In this document: positions 8,789 through 17,579 of the stretch, piece by piece
How the letters are laid out: every line of letters starts with the position of its first letter
Numbering within the stretch: position 1 is the stretch's first letter
Assembly (NCBI RefSeq): GCF_010994375.1
Contig: NZ_WHMA01000011.1
Span: 1-64,000 of the forward strand
Direction: 5' to 3'
Length of the DNA: 64,000 nt
From: Halomonas sp. NO4
GTDB taxonomy: Bacteria; Pseudomonadota; Gammaproteobacteria; Pseudomonadales; Halomonadaceae
Program-made: the position numbers and the translations under genes
The notes under the pieces: model-generated
Databases searched by the model: none
Told to the model about the DNA's origin: nothing
Seen by the model: the letters and a program-made list of their open reading frames with translations, nothing else

Positions 8789-10627
8789 ATGGGCAGGGCA
8801 TGGCGAAGCGGTACGCGGTGGCTGACTGGCCTGCTCGGGGCGCTGCTGCTGTGGGGGGCGCTGCCCGCCGTCGCCCAGGAGCCACCGCCGGACGTGCGCG
8901 TCATCGTCGATGTTTCCGGCAGCATGCGCGACAACGACCCCGAGCAGCTTGCCGCCGAGGCCTTGGAACTGCTGGTGACCCTGCTGCCCGGCGGCACTCG
9001 GTCGGGTGTCTGGACCTTCGGCGAGAGCGTGGCCAATCCGCTGCCGCCGGGCACGGTGGACGCCGACTGGCGGGCTCAGGCCATGGACCTGGCGCCTCGC
9101 CTGGAGGGGCGTGACCCCTTCACCGACATCGAGGCGGCGATCCGGGAGGCGGCGGCGAACGAGTCGCCCGGCGAGCGGCACCTGGTGCTGCTCACCGATG
9201 GCATGATCGACCTGCCCCCGTGGCGCGGGGCCAAGCCGCAGATCGATACCGCCTCGCGCCGCCAGCTGCTCGAGACCCTGGCGCCACGCCTGGCCGAGTC
9301 GGAGGTGGTGGTGCACGCCATTGCCTTCTCCGACGAGGCGGATTTGGCGCTGGTCGAGCGCCTCGCCCAGCAGACCGGTGGCCTCTCGGCGCCGGTGGAG
9401 AGCCCCGATGCCCTGCTGGGCGCCTTTCTCCGCATCGTCGATCGTATCTTCCCCAACGACCGCGCGCCCCTGCGGGATGGCGGCTTCGTCATCGAGCCCG
9501 GTCTCGAGGGCTTCAACGCCCTGCTGTTCCGCGAGCCCGGCGCACCACCGACGGCACTGGTCGGGCCGGATGGTCGGCGTTACACCGCCGAGTCCCCGCC
9601 CGAGGGGGCGCGCTGGCGCCGCGAGCAGCGTTACGACCTGATCCAGGTGCCCGAGCCGATGGCCGGGCAGTGGCGGCTCGAGGGCGAGGTGGGCGAGCAG
9701 AGCCGTGTCACCCTGGTATCGCCCCTCACCCTGCAGACGGCACCGTTGCCGGGGACGCTCTACCTCGGTTTCCCGGTACCGGTGGAAGCCTGGCTGTCAC
9801 GGGATGGCGAGTCGCTGCCGCCGGCAGAGTGGCCGGCGCACTTGCAGGTGAGCGCCGAGCTGCGCGATGACGCGGGGGAGACCCAGGCCGCGACGGCGCT
9901 GGCCCCGCGCCAGGACCGGTTCGTCGGTGAGCTGCCCGCGCCGGTGCTGGCCGGCACGGCTCAACTGGCGGTGCGCGCCGAAGGGCAGGGCCTGCGCCGC
10001 CAGCGTGTCCAGGCCGTGAACGTCCTGCCGGCGGTGACGGCAGAGCACGATACCCAGGGCAGGCGGGTGCTCCTGCGTGCCGAGCACCCCGCGCTGTATC
10101 GCGACAACACCGAGTTGCATGGGCAGCTGCAGGGCCAGCGGCTCGAGGCGGCCGCCCTGGGCGACCAGCGCTGGGCGATCAACCTGCCGGTGCTCGACGA
10201 GAACCTCACCCAGCCGCTGATGCTGCGCGGCCGGGTCACCCTGGAGGGACGCACGCGCGAGCTGCGCCTGCCGCGCCTGCTGCTGTTTCCCGAGGGCGCT
10301 ACCGGGATCGATATCGCCCAGGCGCAGCCCAGTCTCGCCGTGGAGCGCTTCCACGAGGCCCCCGCGCCCTCGCAGTCCACGCCGACGGAGGTCGCCCCCG
10401 AGGGGGTGGCGCGCTTCATTGCCCTGCTCGACCGCCTGCCGCGTCTGGCCCGCGGTCAGTGGGAAACCTGGCAGCCGGTGATGGCTCGCTGGTTCGAGGC
10501 CCACGGTCGCGACCCGCGGCTGTGGGCGGGCGTGGCGGTACTGGTCTGCGGGCTCATGCTGTTGCTGGTGTGGCGTCGACGCCGTCGGCGTCTGCGCGTT
10601 CGCTACCGGGAGGAGCCCCATGTGTGA
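8789..10627 (+). CDS. von Willebrand factor type A membrane protein
   Basis: 612-residue exported protein anchored in the inner membrane. A signal peptide (about 1-30, ending AVAQ) is followed by a VWA domain whose MIDAS begins D41-x-S43-x-S45 (VIVDVSGSM). A middle region of about 350 residues looks beta-rich. One C-terminal transmembrane helix lies near 579-596 and is followed by an Arg cluster, which puts the VWA domain in the periplasm. VWA proteins of this kind bind partner proteins through a divalent metal. It overlaps the amidotransferase start by eight bases. No MoxR ATPase is nearby, so the usual MoxR-VWA partnership is not evident. Confidence 0.85.
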   Translation: MGRAWRSGTRWLTGLLGALLLWGALPAVAQEPPPDVRVIVDVSGSMRDNDPEQLAAEALELLVTLLPGGTRSGVWTFGESVANPLPPGTVDADWRAQAMDLAPRLEGRDPFTDIEAAIREAAANESPGERHLVLLTDGMIDLPPWRGAKPQIDTASRRQLLETLAPRLAESEVVVHAIAFSDEADLALVERLAQQTGGLSAPVESPDALLGAFLRIVDRIFPNDRAPLRDGGFVIEPGLEGFNALLFREPGAPPTALVGPDGRRYTAESPPEGARWRREQRYDLIQVPEPMAGQWRLEGEVGEQSRVTLVSPLTLQTAPLPGTLYLGFPVPVEAWLSRDGESLPPAEWPAHLQVSAELRDDAGETQAATALAPRQDRFVGELPAPVLAGTAQLAVRAEGQGLRRQRVQAVNVLPAVTAEHDTQGRRVLLRAEHPALYRDNTELHGQLQGQRLEAAALGDQRWAINLPVLDENLTQPLMLRGRVTLEGRTRELRLPRLLLFPEGATGIDIAQAQPSLAVERFHEAPAPSQSTPTEVAPEGVARFIALLDRLPRLARGQWETWQPVMARWFEAHGRDPRLWAGVAVLVCGLMLLLVWRRRRRRLRVRYREEPHV

Positions 10628-11420
10628 ACTCTTGGGCATGAGTGCCAACGTGCCCACCGACATCTGCTTCAGTTTTACCGGCTTCCTGCACCGTGGCGGC
10701 GGCACCGGCCCGCACCGCGACGGCTGGGGGATCGCCTTCTACGAGGCCGGCGGCTATCGCGACTTCCGCGATCCCCACCCCTCGGTGCGTTCGCCCATCG
10801 CGCGGCTGATCTGCGACTACCCGATCAAGTCGCATATCGTCATCAGTCATATTCGCCAGGCCAATGTCGGCGAGGTGCGCCTGGCCAACACCCACCCCTT
10901 CACCCGCGAGATGTGGGGCCAGACCTGGTGCTACGCTCACAACGGCCAGCTTGCCGGCTGGGAGCCGCTGCCGCTCGGAGCCTATCGGCCGGTGGGCGAC
11001 ACCGACAGCGAACACGCCTTCTGCTGGCTGCTGGGCGAGCTGCGCCGCCACTTCCCGGAGCCGCCCCGCGGACGCGAGCCCTTCTGGGCGCTGCTGCACC
11101 GCTGCTGCGAGCGGCTACGTACGCTGGGTGTCTTCAACCTGCTGCTGGCCGATGGCGACTACCTCTACACCTTCTGTTCCACCAAGCTCGCGCACATCAC
11201 GCGCCGGGCGCCATTCGGCAAGGCGGAGCTCTCGGATGCCGAGCTGACGGTGAACTTCGCCGAGCACACCACCTCGGACGATATCGTCTCGGTGGTGGCC
11301 ACCGAGCCGTTGACCAGCAACGAGGCCTGGCAGCATATGCAGCCCGGCGAGCTGCTGGTATGGCGCCTGGGCAACATCGTGGCCCGTTATCGCAGTGCTG
11401 AAGAAGAAGATGAAACGTAA
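10620..11420 (+). CDS. Class II glutamine amidotransferase (YafJ type)
   Basis: 266-residue N-terminal-nucleophile amidotransferase. The nucleophile is Cys2 after Met removal (MCELLGMS), and the glutamine-binding blocks RHDGWGI-like (HRDGWGIAFY), SHIRQAN and AHNGQL are all present. It consists only of the glutaminase-like domain, as in E. coli YafJ, so the acceptor is unknown. The ribosome site GAGGAG lies inside the end of the VWA gene, so translation of the two is coupled. The last codons overlap a PsrA-type box that belongs to the downstream fadD. Confidence 0.88.
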   Translation: MCELLGMSANVPTDICFSFTGFLHRGGGTGPHRDGWGIAFYEAGGYRDFRDPHPSVRSPIARLICDYPIKSHIVISHIRQANVGEVRLANTHPFTREMWGQTWCYAHNGQLAGWEPLPLGAYRPVGDTDSEHAFCWLLGELRRHFPEPPRGREPFWALLHRCCERLRTLGVFNLLLADGDYLYTFCSTKLAHITRRAPFGKAELSDAELTVNFAEHTTSDDIVSVVATEPLTSNEAWQHMQPGELLVWRLGNIVARYRSAEEEDET

Positions 11421-11426
11421 GTTTCA
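11411..11426. promoter_or_regulatory. PsrA-type operator upstream of fadD
   Basis: Perfect palindrome TGAAACGTAAGTTTCA, which fits the GAAAC-N4-GTTTC pattern known for PsrA, the TetR-family fatty-acid sensor of pseudomonads. It overlaps the amidotransferase stop codon and lies ten bases before the -35 of a candidate fadD promoter. Confidence 0.65.
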
Positions 11427-11435
11427 ATCGATCGT

Positions 11436-11463
11436 TTTACAGCCTGGTGCCAGCTGATATATC
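11436..11463 (+). promoter_or_regulatory. Candidate sigma70 promoter of fadD
   Basis: TTTACA (11436-11441) and TATATC (11458-11463) with a 16-base spacer, about 90 bases before the fadD start and just downstream of the PsrA-type palindrome. Confidence 0.45.
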
Positions 11464-11551
11464 GTGTCGCCCAGCACGACGAGAGCGCTACAAGAAGAAC
11501 AGTCGATCCTCGACGGCCCTGTCGATATCGACGCTGCCGCGGAGACAAGCC

Positions 11552-13228
11552 ATGAGTGAGCACGCCACTGCCCCGATCCTTTCCGGCCCCGAACTCGAAG
11601 GCATGGACGAGTACCGATCGGTGATGGAAATCATCCACGCCGCGGTCGGGCGCTACGCCGACAACCCCGCTTTCAGCTGCATGGGTCGCACCCTCAGCTT
11701 TGCCGAGCTCGACCGGCTGTCCAGTGACTTCGCGGCCTGGCTTCAGACCGAGACCGACCTCGAGCCGGGTGATCGCATCGCCATCCAGCTGCCCAACGTC
11801 CTGCAGTTCCCGGTGGCGGTGTTCGGCGCCATGCGCGCCGGTCTGGTGGTGGTGAATACCAACCCGCTCTACACCGAGCGCGAGATGGCCCACCAGTTCA
11901 AGGATGCCGGCGCCAAGGCGATCGTGATCCTGGCCAACATGGCCGACAAGCTCGAGCGCATTCTCGATCGCACCGACATCCGTCACGTGGTGGTCACCGA
12001 ACTGGGTGACCTGCACGGCTTCCCCAAGCGGCTGTTGATCAACGCCGTGGTCAAGCACGTCAAGAAGATGGTGCCGGCTTACCGGCTGCCCGGCGCGGTG
12101 CCGCTGCGCCGCGCGCTGCAGCAGGGCGCGGGCCAGAGTCATCGCGAGGTGGAGCGTGCGCCGGACGATATCGCCGCTCTGCAGTACACCGGCGGCACCA
12201 CCGGCCTGGCCAAAGGCACCATGCTCACCCACCGCAACCTGGTGGCCAACATGCTGCAGGCGGGGCAGGCCATCGGCCCGGGGCTGAACCATGGCGAGGA
12301 GGTGGTGATCGCGCCGCTGCCCGTCTACCACATCTACACCTTCACGGTGAATTGCCTCTTTTTGATGGAGACCGGCAACCATTCGGTGCTCATCACCAAT
12401 CCCCGCGACCTGCCGGGCTTCGTCAAGGAGCTTCAGAAGGTTCGCTTCACCGCCTTCATTGGCCTCAATACCCTGTTCAATGCGCTGTGCAACCGTGAAG
12501 ATTTCCGCGCCCTGGACTTCTCCCGCCTGCATCTCACCATCTCGGGCGGCATGGCCTTGACCCGTGCCGTGGCCGAGCGCTGGAAGGAAGTGACCGGCTG
12601 CGACATCGCTGAGGGCTACGGTCTCACCGAAACCTCGCCCATCGTCAGCTTCAATCCCACCGATGCCATCCAGCTCGGCACCATCGGCAAGCCGGTGGCG
12701 GGCACCCAGGTCAAGGTGGTGGATGCGGACGGCAACGACCTGCCCTTCGGCGAGCCGGGCGAGCTGTGCGTCAAGGGCCCCCAGGTGATGAAGGGATACT
12801 GGAACCGCGAGGAGGAGACCGCCCAGGTGCTCAGCGAGGAGGGTTGGTTCCGCACCGGCGACATCGCCGTGCTGCAGGAGGATGGCTACATCCGCATCGT
12901 CGATCGCAAGAAGGACATGATTCTCGTCTCGGGCTTCAACGTCTATCCCAACGAGATCGAGGATGTGGTGGCCACGCACCCGGACGTGGTGGAGTCCGCC
13001 GCCGTGGGCGTCCCCGACGAGGCGAGCGGCGAGGCCATCAAGCTCTTCGTGGTGGCCAAGGATGACAGCCTCGACGAGAAGACGCTGCGCGAGTGGTGCA
13101 AGAAGGAACTCACCGCCTACAAGGTGCCCAAGCGCATCGAGTTTCGCGACGAGCTGCCCAAAACGAACGTGGGTAAGGTGCTGCGCCGCCAACTGCGTGA
13201 CGAAGAGCAGGGCAAGACCGGCTCCTGA
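11552..13228 (+). CDS. fadD: Long-chain fatty acid--CoA ligase
   Basis: AMP-forming ligase that activates long-chain fatty acids to acyl-CoA for beta-oxidation at the inner membrane. The product is 558 residues from the ATG at 11552, which follows GGAGAC. Key motifs are the phosphate loop YTGGTTGLAKGT (about 212-223), YGLTETSP, the hinge region IVDRKKDMI, and the C-terminal LPKTNVGKVLRR, which holds the catalytic Lys. Length and order fit FadD closely. It has its own promoter region with a PsrA-type box. A degraded copy of its 3' end follows directly. Confidence 0.95.
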   Translation: MSEHATAPILSGPELEGMDEYRSVMEIIHAAVGRYADNPAFSCMGRTLSFAELDRLSSDFAAWLQTETDLEPGDRIAIQLPNVLQFPVAVFGAMRAGLVVVNTNPLYTEREMAHQFKDAGAKAIVILANMADKLERILDRTDIRHVVVTELGDLHGFPKRLLINAVVKHVKKMVPAYRLPGAVPLRRALQQGAGQSHREVERAPDDIAALQYTGGTTGLAKGTMLTHRNLVANMLQAGQAIGPGLNHGEEVVIAPLPVYHIYTFTVNCLFLMETGNHSVLITNPRDLPGFVKELQKVRFTAFIGLNTLFNALCNREDFRALDFSRLHLTISGGMALTRAVAERWKEVTGCDIAEGYGLTETSPIVSFNPTDAIQLGTIGKPVAGTQVKVVDADGNDLPFGEPGELCVKGPQVMKGYWNREEETAQVLSEEGWFRTGDIAVLQEDGYIRIVDRKKDMILVSGFNVYPNEIEDVVATHPDVVESAAVGVPDEASGEAIKLFVVAKDDSLDEKTLREWCKKELTAYKVPKRIEFRDELPKTNVGKVLRRQLRDEEQGKTGS

Positions 13229-13238
13229 GAGGGCAGCG

Positions 13239-13320
13239 GGCTGCCCAAAACGCTCATGCATTCAGTAAGGTGCTGCGCCGCCAGCTGCATGACGAAGAGC
13301 AGGCGAAGGCCGGGAGCTGA
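13239..13320 (+). pseudogene. Duplicated 3' tail of a second fadD
   Basis: Bases 13241-13252 repeat ctgcccaaaacg of the fadD end, and 13267-13302 repeat the stretch encoding KVLRRQL-DEEQ at 32 or more of 36 positions. The copy ends in its own tga at 13318. The two blocks are 14 bases apart here against nine in fadD, so the reading frame is broken. Pseudomonas carries fadD1 and fadD2 in tandem; this looks like the last remnant of such a second gene after internal deletion. Confidence 0.8.
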
Positions 13321-13409
13321 ACGCAATGCGACGATAGGCGGGCATTTGCCGCATGATAGGCAAGGCCAATGGCCGAAATTGGCCGCCGGTACGCCGCCGG
13401 CGTTACAAT

Positions 13410-13450
13410 GAGCCACCCGTCCCGGGCATATCGGGGCGGGTGGCTCGTTT
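13410..13450 (+). terminator. Hairpin terminator after fadD
   Basis: Stem 13410-13424 with 13432-13446, 15 pairs with one G.T, loop of seven, followed by gtttc. It lies inside the 5' extension of the hrpA open frame, which argues that the extension is not translated. Confidence 0.6.
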
Positions 13451-13467
13451 CAGCGTCAGAGGATGTC

Positions 13468-16400
13468 GTGACCACCGCAATCCGTCCCCGCTCCGCCACC
13501 GCGTCAACGGAATCCCAGGAACTCGAGCGCCTGCGTCAGGCGCTCGATGACGTCATGCTGCGTGACCGCCCCGCCCTGGAGAAGCGCCTGGCGGGCCTTG
13601 CCCGCCGCCTCAAGGAAGGCAAGCCGGTGGATCGCGGCCTGGCGCAGGTGGGCGAGGCGCTGGCGCGCTCCCGGGCGCTGGCCGAGCGCCGCGCTTCCCG
13701 GCCGGTGACCCTGGCCTACCCGCCCGAGCTGCCGGTGGCCGAGCGCCGCGAGGATATCCTCGCCGCCCTGGCGGACCACCAGGTGGTGGTGGTGGCCGGC
13801 GAGACCGGTTCCGGCAAGACCACCCAGTTGCCCAAGCTGTGCCTCGAGCTGGGCCTGGGGCGGCGCGGCCTGATCGGCCATACCCAGCCGCGTCGCCTGG
13901 CGGCGCGTTCGGTGGCCACGCGCCTGGCCGAGGAGCTTCAGACCCCGCTCGGCGAGCAGGTGGGCTACCAGGTGCGCTTCACTGACCAGACCGGCGACGA
14001 CACCCTGGTCAAGCTGATGACCGACGGCATCCTGCTCGCCGAGACGCGTCACGACCCCGACCTCACCCGCTACGAGGCGATCATCATCGACGAGGCCCAC
14101 GAGCGCAGCCTCAACATCGACTTCCTGCTCGGCTACCTCAAGCGGCTCACGGCGCGCCGTCCCGACCTCAAGGTGATCATCACCTCGGCGACCATCGACG
14201 TGGCGCGCTTTGCCGAGCATTTTGCGCTGCCCGGCAAAAGCCAGCAGGGAGAACAGGCCGAGCCAGTGCCGGCGCCGGTGGTGGAGGTGTCCGGGCGCAC
14301 CTACCCGGTGGAGGTGCGCTACCGGCCCCTGGTTCGCGAGGCCGACGACGAGGCCGACCGCACCCTGCAGGAGGGTATCCTGCATGCGGTGGAGGAGATC
14401 GAGCAGATCGAGCGCGACAAGCGCTGGTTCCACGGGCCGCGCGACATCCTGGTATTCCTGCCCGGCGAGCGCGAGATCCGCGAGACCGCCGACACCCTGC
14501 GCCGCGCCGACCTCAAGGGCACCGAGATCCTGCCGCTCTATGCGCGGCTCTCCAACGCTGAGCAGAACCGCGTCTTCGCCCCGCACAAGGGGCGGCGCAT
14601 CGTGCTGGCCACCAACGTCGCCGAGACCTCGCTCACCGTACCGGGCATCCGCTACGTGATCGACCCGGGCCTGGTGCGCATCAGCCGCTACAGCTACCGC
14701 GCCAAGATCCAGCGCTTGCCGGTGGAGCCGGTCAGCCAGGCCAGCGCCGACCAGCGCAAGGGGCGCTGCGGGCGCGTCGCCGAGGGGGTGTGCATCCGCC
14801 TCTACGATGAGGAGGACTACCTCGCTCGCCCCGAATTCACCGACCCGGAGATTCGCCGCACCAACCTGGCCTCGGTGATCCTCTCCATGCTGTCCCTCAA
14901 GCTCGGCGACATCGAGGATTTCCCCTTCGTCGACCCGCCGGACTCGCGCTTCGTCACCGACGGCTTCAAGCTGCTCTTCGAGCTGGGGGCGGTGGACGAG
15001 AGCCAGCGGCTCACCCCCCTGGGGCGCAAGCTGGCACGCCTGCCCATTGACCCGCGCCTGGCGCGCATGGTGCTGGCCGGGGCCGACCAGGGCGGCCTGC
15101 GCGAGGTGCTGATCGTGGTGGCCGGACTGGCCGTGCAGGATCCCCGCGACCGCCCGGCGGACAAGCGCGAGGCCGCCGACCAGGCCCACCGGCGCTGGCA
15201 GGACCCGGAGTCCGACTTCGTGGCGCTGCTCAACCTCTGGCACGGCTTCGAGGCGGCTCGCGAAACGCTCTCCGGCAACCAGCTGAGGCGCTGGTGCAAG
15301 GAGCGCTACGTCAACTACCTGCGCATGCGCGAATGGCACGACACCTTCCGCCAGCTGCGTCAGCAGCTGCGTGAGATGGACATCGAGGTGCCGCCGCCAG
15401 CCTCCCTGCCCGATGACGAGGAGGCGCGCGTCCAGGCGCGCCGCCAGAACGCCGTGTCGCTGCACCAGGCGCTGCTTCCCGGGCTGCTCTCGCACCTGGG
15501 GCTTGCCACCGAGAATCGCGAGTACCTGGGGGCGCGCAATCGCCGGTTCGTCATCCATCCCGGCTCGGGACTGGCCAAGAAGGCACCCAAGTGGCTGATG
15601 GCCTTCGAGCTGGTGGAGACCAGCCGGCTCTTTGCGCGCACCGTGGCCAGGATCGACCCGCAGTGGATCGAGCCCGTGGCGGGGCATCTCGTCAAGCGCA
15701 GCTACAGCGAGCCGCACTGGGAGATGAAGCGCGCCCAGGTAGTGGCCAAGGAGCAGGTGACGCTGTTCGGCCTGCCCATCGTCAGCGGGCGCCGGGTGCA
15801 CTACGGGCCCATCGCCCCCCGGGAAGCACGCGAGCTGTTCATCCGCCGTGCCCTGGTGGAGGGGGAGTTCCGCACCAAGGGGGCGTTCTTCACCCATAAC
15901 CGCGCGTTGATTGCCGAGGTCGAGGAACTCGAGGACCGGGCGCGCAAGCGCGACATCCTGGTCGACGAAGAGACCCTGTTCGCGTTCTATGACGCACGCA
16001 TCCCCGAAGACGTGTATAACGGCAAGGGGTTCGAGGCGTGGCGCAGGAAGGCCGAGGCCGCCGACCCCGAGATTCTCAAGTTCGACCGGCGCGCCGTGCA
16101 GGCCCGCGAGGCCGAGGAGGTCACCGCCGCCGACTATCCCGACGAGCTGGTGTTGAACGGGGTGCGCTACCCGCTCGACTACCGCTTCGAGCCCGGCGCG
16201 CTGGACGACGGGGTCACCCTCACCGTGCCCGCCGCCATGCTGCCGCAGCTGCCGGCGGCGCGCCTGGAGTGGCTGGTGCCGGGGCTTCGGCGCGAGAAGT
16301 GCATCGCCCTGATGAAGTCGCTGCCCAAGTCAGTGCGCCGCCAGGTGGTGCCCATTCCCGACTGGGTGGACGCCGCCCTCGAGACGCTCACCCCGGATGA

Positions 16401-17502
16401 CGTACCGCTTACCGAGGCGCTGGGCGATTTCCTGCGGCGCAAGACCGGCGTGCGGGTCCACCCCGATGACTGGCGCCTCGACACCCTTGAGCCCCATCTG
16501 GTGATGAACCTGCGCGTGGTCGACCATGAGGGCCATACCCTGGGGCAGGGGCGCGACCTGCGCGAGCTGGAGCGCCGCTTCGAGCAGGCGGCAGGGCAGG
16601 GGGCTCGGGCGCTGGCCGAGGAAGCGCGCCTCGAAGCCCCGGTGGCAGCGCTGCCGGTCACGCCGCTGCCCGAGTCAAGGGTCACATCCCAGGCGGGCAT
16701 CCGCGTGGAGGCCTATCCGGCGCTGGTGCCCGAGGGCGAGCGGTTTCGGGTGGAGCTCTTCGATCACCCCGACAAGGCACGGGAGGCCCATTGCCAGGGG
16801 ATCGTGCGCTTGGCCATGCACCGCCTGCCCGAGGCGGTGCGGGAGATCGAGCGGCTCAAGGGGCTCGAGACCTGCGCGCTACTCTTCGCCAAGGTGGGCA
16901 GCAAGCGCCAGCTCGTCGACGATGTGGTGAGTGCGGTGTTCCAGCAGGTGGTGGCGGAGGACCCGCTGCCGCGCTCGAACGCCGAGCTGGAGGCGCGTCT
17001 GGCCGAGACCCGCGAGGCATTGGTGCCCCAGGCCGAGGCGCTGGTGGCGACGCTGGAGTCTGCTCTCAAGGGCCATTTGGCGGTCACCAAGGCGTTGAAG
17101 GGGCAGCTGAGCCTGGCCCTGGCGCTGGTTTACAGTGACATTCAGGCGCAGATGGGGCGGCTGGTGCACCCCGGTTTCGTCACCGAGGCCGGTGAATGGC
17201 TGGCCGAGTACCCGCGCTACATGGAGGCGGCGCTGATTCGCCTCGAGAAGGCACCGCGGGAGCGCATGCGCGACCAGATGCACATGCAGGAGGTGCAGGC
17301 GTTCGAGGAGCGCCTTGCCGCACGTCGCGAGAGCCAGCGACGCGGCGGTCATGAGCACCCGGCCCTGGTCGAGTTTCGCTGGTGGATCGAGGAGCTGCGG
17401 GTGTCGCTCTTCGCCCAGCAGCTCGGCACTTGCTTTCCCGTCTCGGCCAAGCGCCTCGAGAAGCGCTGGGCCGAGCTGACAGACCACAAGAAGAACCACT
17501 GA
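13468..17502 (+). CDS. hrpA: ATP-dependent RNA helicase HrpA
   Basis: DEAH-box helicase, which in E. coli acts on mRNA and rescues collided ribosomes. The GTG at 13468 after AGAGGA is chosen: 1344 residues, near the usual 1300. The frame extends upstream to 13369 but crosses a terminator-like hairpin. Walker A is GETGSGKTT (K117), the DEAH box is D208-E-A-H211, SATID follows, and the C-terminal helicase half has the QRKGRCGRVAEG motif. The long C-terminal part is the HrpA-specific domain. It stands alone, with fadD upstream and an unrelated lipid gene downstream. Confidence 0.95.
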   Translation: MTTAIRPRSATASTESQELERLRQALDDVMLRDRPALEKRLAGLARRLKEGKPVDRGLAQVGEALARSRALAERRASRPVTLAYPPELPVAERREDILAALADHQVVVVAGETGSGKTTQLPKLCLELGLGRRGLIGHTQPRRLAARSVATRLAEELQTPLGEQVGYQVRFTDQTGDDTLVKLMTDGILLAETRHDPDLTRYEAIIIDEAHERSLNIDFLLGYLKRLTARRPDLKVIITSATIDVARFAEHFALPGKSQQGEQAEPVPAPVVEVSGRTYPVEVRYRPLVREADDEADRTLQEGILHAVEEIEQIERDKRWFHGPRDILVFLPGEREIRETADTLRRADLKGTEILPLYARLSNAEQNRVFAPHKGRRIVLATNVAETSLTVPGIRYVIDPGLVRISRYSYRAKIQRLPVEPVSQASADQRKGRCGRVAEGVCIRLYDEEDYLARPEFTDPEIRRTNLASVILSMLSLKLGDIEDFPFVDPPDSRFVTDGFKLLFELGAVDESQRLTPLGRKLARLPIDPRLARMVLAGADQGGLREVLIVVAGLAVQDPRDRPADKREAADQAHRRWQDPESDFVALLNLWHGFEAARETLSGNQLRRWCKERYVNYLRMREWHDTFRQLRQQLREMDIEVPPPASLPDDEEARVQARRQNAVSLHQALLPGLLSHLGLATENREYLGARNRRFVIHPGSGLAKKAPKWLMAFELVETSRLFARTVARIDPQWIEPVAGHLVKRSYSEPHWEMKRAQVVAKEQVTLFGLPIVSGRRVHYGPIAPREARELFIRRALVEGEFRTKGAFFTHNRALIAEVEELEDRARKRDILVDEETLFAFYDARIPEDVYNGKGFEAWRRKAEAADPEILKFDRRAVQAREAEEVTAADYPDELVLNGVRYPLDYRFEPGALDDGVTLTVPAAMLPQLPAARLEWLVPGLRREKCIALMKSLPKSVRRQVVPIPDWVDAALETLTPDDVPLTEALGDFLRRKTGVRVHPDDWRLDTLEPHLVMNLRVVDHEGHTLGQGRDLRELERRFEQAAGQGARALAEEARLEAPVAALPVTPLPESRVTSQAGIRVEAYPALVPEGERFRVELFDHPDKAREAHCQGIVRLAMHRLPEAVREIERLKGLETCALLFAKVGSKRQLVDDVVSAVFQQVVAEDPLPRSNAELEARLAETREALVPQAEALVATLESALKGHLAVTKALKGQLSLALALVYSDIQAQMGRLVHPGFVTEAGEWLAEYPRYMEAALIRLEKAPRERMRDQMHMQEVQAFEERLAARRESQRRGGHEHPALVEFRWWIEELRVSLFAQQLGTCFPVSAKRLEKRWAELTDHKKNH

Positions 17503-17579
17503 CACGACAGCAACGAGATCAGGGCATCGGCGATGCCGGTGCGCAGGAGTGGCCCGAGGGCCCTGCAAGGGAGAACCGC

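Noticed and set aside
11387-13261. 624-codon minus-strand frame over fadD
   Set aside because: Antisense shadow of fadD; no ribosome site or domain.
13369-13467. Longer HrpA N-terminus from the ATG at 13369 or 13408
   Set aside because: The extension crosses a terminator-like hairpin, lacks a ribosome site and is not needed for family length.
13504-15897. 797-codon minus-strand frame over hrpA
   Set aside because: Antisense shadow of a long GC-rich gene.
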